NCBI GenBank assembly: GCA_020718525.1
Contig: DYRX01000123.1
Coordinates: forward strand, 1-11,057
Length of the DNA stretch: 11,057 nucleotides
Direction: 5' to 3'
Source of the DNA: Victivallis vadensis
GTDB taxonomy: Bacteria; Verrucomicrobiota; Lentisphaeria; Victivallales; GWF2-50-93
In this document: in pieces, positions 7,338 to 11,057 of the stretch
Position numbering within the stretch: the stretch's first letter is position 1
How the letters are laid out: each line of letters starts with the position of its first letter
The notes under the pieces: generated by a model
Databases searched by the model: none
The model's input: only the letters and a program-made list of their open reading frames with translations
What the model was told of the DNA's origin: nothing
Program-made: the position numbers and the translations under genes

Positions 7338-8147
7338 TCATTTTCCGGAGCAGAAAATCAGTACCAGAACTGCAAGCGCAATGCGGTAGTAGCCAAAAAT
7401 GACAAAGTCGTGCTTCTGGATGTATTTCATGAGGAAGGCGATTGAGGCGAGAGCGACAATGAAAGAGACGGCGAATCCGACTCCAAGCGCGCCCCATTCG
7501 GATGCCGTGACAGCCTCATGATGCTTGTAGATCGAATACACTGATGCGGCTGAAAGAGTTGGAACTGCAAGATAGAACGAAAATTCGGCGGCGGATTTTC
7601 TCGAACATCCTAGAATCATTGCACCAATGATCGTTGCCGCAGATCTCGAAGTGCCGGGAACCAGGGCCAGGCACTGGAATACGCCTATCAGAAATGCCGT
7701 GCGCAAATCAATGGATGACAGCTCATTGAACACCGCCTTGCCTGGACTTTTCAGCTTTTCTATCAGTACCAGCAATATTCCTCCGATCAGCAAAGCCAGC
7801 GCCACCGTCACAGGATTGAAAAGCAAATCCTTGATTTTCCCTCCGAATAGCGCGCCCAGCGCCAGCGCAGGAAAAACTGCGACGCAAGTCTTGACAATGA
7901 TCGCGAAAAGCTCCATTCTGCCGACTTCGTCCATTTCAAGCGGATTGAAGCGCCTGCGGAAATATATCAAGACCGATAGAATAGCACCCATCTGTATCAC
8001 AATCTCAAAAAGGGAGGCAAAAGGCTCTTTGAACTCTAAAAAATGATTGACAATGATAAGATGGCCGGTACTGCTGACCGGCAAAAACTCGGTCAGCCCC
8101 TCGACTATGCCCATCAGGGCGGCTTTTAGGAAAAAAATGATTTCCAC
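7338..8147 (-). CDS. uppP: Undecaprenyl-diphosphatase UppP/BacA
   Basis: Polytopic inner-membrane enzyme (269 residues) that removes one phosphate from undecaprenyl diphosphate, recycling the lipid carrier for peptidoglycan, O-antigen and other glycans; overexpression gives bacitracin resistance. Signatures: GIVEGLTEFLPVSSTGHL (13-30) with the paired glutamates Glu16/Glu20 and His29, and PGTSRSAAT (164-172) with the phosphate-binding Arg168. Length and the spread of about seven to eight hydrophobic segments match the family. The start is a GTG at 8147: it gives MEIIFFLKAALMGIVEG, matching the N-terminal segment of E. coli UppP, whereas the next ATG (8114) would cut into the first helix. It is on the same strand as the downstream operon but separated by 287 bp, so it is probably a separate unit. 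It serves the same carrier lipid that a nucleotide-sugar-based glycan pathway would use. Confidence 0.97.
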   Translation of the reverse strand: MEIIFFLKAALMGIVEGLTEFLPVSSTGHLIIVNHFLEFKEPFASLFEIVIQMGAILSVLIYFRRRFNPLEMDEVGRMELFAIIVKTCVAVFPALALGALFGGKIKDLLFNPVTVALALLIGGILLVLIEKLKSPGKAVFNELSSIDLRTAFLIGVFQCLALVPGTSRSAATIIGAMILGCSRKSAAEFSFYLAVPTLSAASVYSIYKHHEAVTASEWGALGVGFAVSFIVALASIAFLMKYIQKHDFVIFGYYRIALAVLVLIFCSGK

Positions 8148-8171
8148 GGCAAATATCCCATAATTAAGCGA

Positions 8172-8219
8172 TTGTCAAGCAAGCCTTGAACTTCGTCCCT
8201 ATTCGCCATTTTGTCAAGC
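8172..8219. promoter_or_regulatory. Direct repeat TTGTCAAGC upstream of uppP
   Basis: The nine bases TTGTCAAGC occur at 8172-8180 and again at 8211-8219, 39 bp apart, in the uppP upstream region. Read on the minus strand each contains TTGACA, the ideal sigma-70 -35 element, but neither has a convincing -10 at the right distance; the nearer one (TATTTG after 17 bases) would start transcription inside the GTG codon. They may therefore be promoter elements or paired protein-binding sites for uppP. Confidence is low. Confidence 0.3.
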
Positions 8220-8237
8220 CTCTTTTTCCTTTATAAT
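8211..8237 (+). promoter_or_regulatory. Possible rightward promoter
   Basis: TTGTCA (8211-8216), a 15-base gap and a perfect TATAAT (8232-8237) read rightwards towards the repeat and ligA. The gap is two bases shorter than ideal. If active, the transcript would run about 530 bases before ligA, through the whole mobile-element copy. The rest of 8148-8372 shows no gene. Confidence 0.3.
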
Positions 8238-8348
8238 CCTGAAAAGCTTCCTCGCAAACCCTCAGATCTCAGTCTCAACGAAAATCAGTTTTTTCCAGCT
8301 CACCAAACTAATTTCAGCCTCCGCATGATTGATATTTGTAAATTTTCA

Positions 8349-8376
8349 TTTACTTTGCTGTGTTGCAGACTATACT
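8349..8376 (+). promoter_or_regulatory. Possible promoter whose -10 lies in the element's end
   Basis: TTTACT (8349-8354) in the flanking DNA, a 16-base gap and TATACT (8371-8376) make a fair sigma-70-like promoter pointing through the repeat to ligA. The -10-like hexamer is the TA target plus the first bases of the left inverted repeat, so insertion may have created it. The second copy has no matching -35 (GGGAGG at that distance). Confidence 0.25.
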
Positions 8377-8401
8377 CTTTTAGGCTGATAATTGTCATTT
8401 T
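8373..8401 (+). repeat. Left terminal inverted repeat of the complete copy
   Basis: Begins TACTCTTTTAGGCTGA after a TA dinucleotide. Its partner is the right end at 8611-8639; mismatches are at five scattered positions. The left end of the second copy (10833 onward) is closer to the right end of this copy (about 28 of 31 with the flanking TA) than to this left end. Confidence 0.75.
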
Positions 8402-8503
8402 GGCGGGCAAGATTTGGGATTGGATATTTTTGTTCCGACCGAGAGGCGACATGAATGTCGTCCAAGGAAGGAACAGAGAAATACAGCCCAAAGATGCCCG
8501 TCC
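8402..8503 (+). other. RNA-like folded core of the repeat
   Basis: A nested, base-paired domain. The outer stem pairs GGCGGGCA (8402-8409) with TGCCCGTC (8495-8502) and TTTGGG (8413-8418) with CCCAAA (8487-8492) across a small internal loop. Inside, GTTCC (8432-8436) pairs with GGAAC (8470-8474), and an inner hairpin pairs GGCGACAT (8445-8452) with ATGTCGTC (8455-8462). The matching stretch in the second copy (10862-10963) keeps the same stems although the sequence differs. It could be a structured RNA or simply a DNA fold used in transposition. Confidence 0.5.
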
Positions 8504-8541
8504 TTTGGATTGCGGTCTTCCGGTTTTGCTCCAGCTCCTCC

Positions 8542-8574
8542 GAGAGCCTTCGATACTTGGGTATCGGCGGTCTC
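8542..8574 (+). other. Second stem-loop of the repeat
   Basis: CGATAC (8551-8556) and GTATCG (8561-8566) form a tight hairpin; the flanking GAGAGC and GC..TCTC extend it across a GG bulge. The second copy has GATACC-TC-GGTATC at the same place (11017-11030), where a T-G pair of this copy is a C-G pair. Confidence 0.5.
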
Positions 8575-8610
8575 GTAGAATCCGAAGCAATTCCCGAAAT
8601 CTCCGCAACC

Positions 8611-8639
8611 AAAATGTCAATTTTCACGCTAAACGAGTA
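8611..8639 (-). repeat. Right terminal inverted repeat of the complete copy
   Basis: Reads on the minus strand as TACTCGTTTAGCGTGAAAA and onward, matching the left end in inverted orientation, and ends against a TA dinucleotide at 8640-8641. Just beyond it, at 8661-8673, is a small perfect hairpin CCGCA-GTC-TGCGG in the ligA leader, with no U tract. The remaining leader up to the ligA start shows nothing else that I can support. Confidence 0.72.
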
Positions 8640-8765
8640 TATGTCAAGTCAGATAGCGCTCCGCAGTCTGCGGCGCCAAGGCGATCTCGGAAACGCTTGC
8701 GCCAGTCTGCAACAAATCGCCCATATTTTCAGTCTAGCGGAGCGTAAATAAACGGAGTGAGGACA

Positions 8766-10625
8766 ATGGAAGACAGCCTTTTCGCCAATTCGCCCATATT
8801 CATGAGCGAAGATGAAATCGTCGCAAGCATCGAAAAGCACAACAGGCTCTACTGGGAAAAAAACGAGCCGGAAATATCCGACGAAGAATACGATGCGCTG
8901 ATGCGGAGGCTCCAAGAAATAAATCCAAATTCCGCTCTGCTGACAAGACTCCCCTCCCCTGCCGTCGCAAGCTCCGGAAAAGTTAGGCACGCCTCGCCAA
9001 TGCTATCGCTGGACAAGGCATATTCCCTGGATGAAGTCCTCAACTGGGCAAATAAATGCGCCAGAAATGAGAATGAAACATTTCTCATCCAGCCAAAATA
9101 CGACGGCATTTCTGCCAGCTTCATAGGAGGCGTTCTCGCTACAAGAGGCGATGGAGAATTTGGAGAAAATATCTCAGACAAAATCCCACTCATAGAACTG
9201 GAAAGCCCCGGACATCGCGGAAAACTCGACCGCGACGCGCGTGGCGAAATTGTCATCCGAAAAGACGATTTTGCAAATATTTATCCGGGGATCATTAAAA
9301 AAGACGGGAAACCCTACAAGAACTCGCGGAACGCCGTCGCCGGAATCATGGGGCTCAAAGAAATCTCCGACATACTTTCCCAGGGTGCAAAAATTACACT
9401 CGTATCCTATGAACTTTTCAGCTACAATGTAAAACTTTCCGAACTCAAATCAAAATGGCTCGACATTCTTTCAGAGATTGAAAATCTCCCCTATCCGATG
9501 GACGGACTGGTGATAAAGCTCGCTGACAAGGCATATTCCGAGTCTCTCGGATTCACCGCCCATCACCCGAGAGGCGAAATCGCGTTCAAGTTCAGCGGAA
9601 TCAGGAAAAAATCAAAAATCCTGTCCGTGGAATGGAGCTTCGGTAAAAACTGCCTCACGCCAATAGCAGAAATCGAGCCGGTCGAAATCGGCGGCATATG
9701 CATAAGACACGCGACACTGCACAATTATCAGAACGTCGTGGAAAAAGATCTCCACATCGGCGACATCGTGACAGTCGAAAGAGCTGGCGATGTAATCCCC
9801 TACATCATCGAATCAGAAAAAGGAGACGAAAGAAAACCATGCCTGATCGACATCTGTCCTTCCTGCGCATCCCCACTTCATGTTGACGGCCCCGAACTGC
9901 GCTGTATCAATCCGGACTGCTTCGAAACAAAACTCCAACGTCTGCTGTCCTCAGTGAAAAACATCGGAATAGAAAGGCTGGGAGAGCCAAACATCCGGAA
10001 AATGATGCTCAAGCTTGGCGTTAAATCGCTCAAAGACATCTTTACCCTGACGCTTGAGCAAGTCCTTTCCCTCGAAGGATATAAAGATAAATCTGCGGCA
10101 AATCTCCTCAACGAAATCGCCGCCGCAAAGAACGCCCCGGACTACGCAGTCCTCTCGTCGCTCAACATTCAAGGCATCGGAATAAACATCGCCAAACTGC
10201 TCTTGTCCGAACGCTCGCTCGATGAATTGAGAAGACTCAGCCAGGATGAACTCTCTGAAATACGGTGCATCGGACCGGAACGCGCAAAAGCCATTTTCTG
10301 CGAACTTCGCAGTCGCTCCGACGAAATAGACGAACTGATCGCAATCCTCAACGTTAAAGAAAGCAGAATTCAGCACGACAATCCCAAGAGCTCGGAGATG
10401 CGCCCAAAAATATGCTTCACAGGCAAGATGCCGGAAAAACGCTCATATTACGAGGGAATCGCCAAAGCCCGCGGGTTCGATCCAGTTGACTCCGTGTCCA
10501 AGGATCTATCTCTTCTGGTAAGCGCAGAATCAGACTCGGCAAGCTCAAAGTCAAAAAAAGCCGAGAAGCTGGGAATAAAAATTGCATCACTGGATTCCTG
10601 GCTGAACCAGGAGTCGGACATCTGA
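8766..10625 (+). CDS. ligA: NAD-dependent DNA ligase LigA (short, divergent)
   Basis: Seals nicks in duplex DNA using NAD+; normally essential for joining Okazaki fragments and in repair. Domains (619 residues from the ATG): NAD-binding Ia (about 15-60, with PEISDEEYDAL); adenylation domain with RHASPMLSLDKAYS (74-87), catalytic Lys111 in IQPKYDG, RGDGEFGEN (127-135), RGEIVI, NSRNAVAGI, DGLVIK (246-251) and AFKF; OB fold with SFGKNCLTPIAEIEPVEIGG and RAGDVIPYI; zinc finger Cys364, Cys367, Cys380, Cys385; helix-hairpin-helix region (about 462-525); and C-terminal BRCT (about 546-614). About 50 residues shorter than the usual 670, and the lysine motif reads KYDG rather than the common KxDGLA. 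Start: ATG at 8766 with GGAG eight bases upstream; an in-frame GTG at 8757 is the alternative. It is the only plus-strand gene, flanked by two same-orientation copies of a mobile repeat. Confidence 0.97.
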   Translation: MEDSLFANSPIFMSEDEIVASIEKHNRLYWEKNEPEISDEEYDALMRRLQEINPNSALLTRLPSPAVASSGKVRHASPMLSLDKAYSLDEVLNWANKCARNENETFLIQPKYDGISASFIGGVLATRGDGEFGENISDKIPLIELESPGHRGKLDRDARGEIVIRKDDFANIYPGIIKKDGKPYKNSRNAVAGIMGLKEISDILSQGAKITLVSYELFSYNVKLSELKSKWLDILSEIENLPYPMDGLVIKLADKAYSESLGFTAHHPRGEIAFKFSGIRKKSKILSVEWSFGKNCLTPIAEIEPVEIGGICIRHATLHNYQNVVEKDLHIGDIVTVERAGDVIPYIIESEKGDERKPCLIDICPSCASPLHVDGPELRCINPDCFETKLQRLLSSVKNIGIERLGEPNIRKMMLKLGVKSLKDIFTLTLEQVLSLEGYKDKSAANLLNEIAAAKNAPDYAVLSSLNIQGIGINIAKLLLSERSLDELRRLSQDELSEIRCIGPERAKAIFCELRSRSDEIDELIAILNVKESRIQHDNPKSSEMRPKICFTGKMPEKRSYYEGIAKARGFDPVDSVSKDLSLLVSAESDSASSKSKKAEKLGIKIASLDSWLNQESDI

Positions 10626-10830
10626 ATCCATGGCGTAATGACAATCGGCCGAATATCGCCGTATCTACATTGCCACGTCACTGAATAACAATATTTGACT
10701 ATTCTCCATTCGCAAGATTCCAGGCGGTCATCATAAGACTTTAGGGGCTCCTGCGAAATAACTTTGAGATTTGCCACCAAGGATTTTGAGCTGATATTTC
10801 TGACATGAGGGAGGAGCATGTCGAGACAGA
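10626..10830. other. Gene-free stretch after ligA
   Basis: Between the ligA stop and the second repeat copy. I see no credible gene, RNA or clear intrinsic terminator. Short complementary stretches near 10648-10660 (CGGC / GCCG) are only four bases long and lack a T run. Confidence 0.5.
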
Positions 10831-10832
10831 TA

Positions 10833-11057
10833 TACTCATTTAGCGTGAAAATTTACATGTTGACGGGCAAGATTTGGGATTGGATTTTTTTGTTCCGCCT
10901 AAGGGGCGACATGAATGTCGTCCGAGGAAGGAACGGAAAAATACGGTTCAAAGATGCCCGTCCGCTTTGACGGATTGCGTTCTTTTGGTTTTGCTCCGCC
11001 CCCTTCGAGAGCCTTCGATACCTCGGTATCGGCGGTCTCTCAGAATAATGAAATTAT
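10833..11057 (+). mobile_element. MITE-like element, second copy, cut by the window end
   Basis: Same orientation as the copy at 8373. Begins TACTCATTTAGCGTGAAAA after TA (10831-10832). Positions 10861-10920 agree with 8401-8460 at 54 of 60 bases, and 10921-10963 with 8461-8503 at about 37 of 43. A small insertion follows, the TTTTGCTCC and GAGAGCCTTCGATAC blocks align again, and the tail after 11045 diverges. The right inverted repeat would lie about 50 bases past the window end, so completeness cannot be judged. It is not identical to the first copy, so the two are not a recent duplication. Confidence 0.7.

Larger units (their letters stand above)
8373..8639 (+). mobile_element. MITE-like element, complete copy (left of ligA)
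   Basis: A 267-bp non-coding unit with near-matching inverted ends, flanked on both sides by TA (8371-8372 and 8640-8641). The left end (8371-8401) and the reverse complement of the right end (8611-8641) agree at about 26 of 31 positions, both starting TATACTC and ending CATTTT. A second copy in the same orientation begins 2460 bp further right, beyond ligA. TA target duplication with inverted ends and no transposase frame is the expected form of a miniature element mobilised by an IS630/Tc1-mariner-type transposase; assignment to that family is inference. The interior contains strong stem-loops (listed separately). A plus-strand open frame spanning 8211-8747 crosses the element but has no family resemblance and is ignored. 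Confidence 0.72.

Noticed and set aside
8373..8639. CRISPR or tandem repeat array
   Set aside because: Only two long dispersed copies with inverted ends are present; there is no regular short repeat-spacer pattern.
8211..8747. Plus-strand open frame of 178 codons crossing the left repeat copy
   Set aside because: It spans host DNA, the whole element and the ligA leader, has no recognisable domain and no good ribosome-binding site, and the equivalent frame in the second copy stops after about 35 codons. The shared peptide stretch is explained by conserved DNA and its stems.
8373..11057. Composite transposon carrying ligA
   Set aside because: The flanking units have no transposase and differ at over 10 percent of positions, and I see no target duplication around the whole block; two independent insertions are simpler.

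Overview
The window looks like chromosomal DNA from a Gram-negative-type bacterium. It encodes an inner-membrane undecaprenyl-diphosphate recycler, a secreted protein with an N-terminal signal peptide, a membrane histidine kinase, and enzymes typical of surface-sugar synthesis. I cannot assign a phylum with confidence. The style of the Gfo/Idh/MocA oxidoreductase and of the FeeM-like GNAT protein resembles what is seen in uncultured PVC-type bacteria, but that is a weak inference. No rRNA, tRNA or CRISPR array was seen.

Layout. From about 7050 down to 52, seven genes lie on the minus strand, closely spaced or overlapping, and probably form one operon. In transcription order they are: a SixA-like histidine phosphatase whose catalytic histidine is replaced by serine; a Gfo/Idh/MocA oxidoreductase; a three-part fusion (NeuD/PglD-type O-/N-acyltransferase, CBS pair, sugar-1-phosphate nucleotidyltransferase); a GNAT acyltransferase related to the FeeM group; a secreted protein resembling the haem-binding gamma-subunit domain of ethylbenzene dehydrogenase; a transmembrane hybrid-less sensor histidine kinase; and a thioredoxin-type glutathione peroxidase. 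GNAT and the haem-domain-like gene overlap by TTGA, and the latter and the kinase by ATGA, so these three are probably translationally coupled. Further right, uppP (undecaprenyl-diphosphatase) is also on the minus strand. It is separated from the operon by 287 bp that probably hold the operon promoter.

Right end. ligA (NAD-dependent DNA ligase, somewhat short and divergent) is the only plus-strand gene. It is bracketed by two copies, in the same orientation, of a repeat not explained by any gene. The complete left copy (about 270 bp) has 29-31 bp terminal inverted repeats beginning TACTC and is flanked by TA dinucleotides, as expected for a MITE mobilised by an IS630/Tc1-mariner-type transposase. 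The second copy starts at 10833 and runs out of the window. Between the inverted repeats both copies keep an RNA-like fold. Several differences between the copies turn a Watson-Crick pair into a G-U pair, so the pairing survives.

How the genes may work together. The oxidoreductase, nucleotidyltransferase/acetyltransferase fusion and GNAT protein suggest formation of an acylated nucleotide sugar for a surface glycan, and the nearby uppP fits a lipid-carrier-based pathway. The secreted haem-domain-like protein plus kinase may form a periplasmic redox or ligand sensor. The coupling of this sensor to sugar enzymes and a peroxidase is inferred from gene order only.
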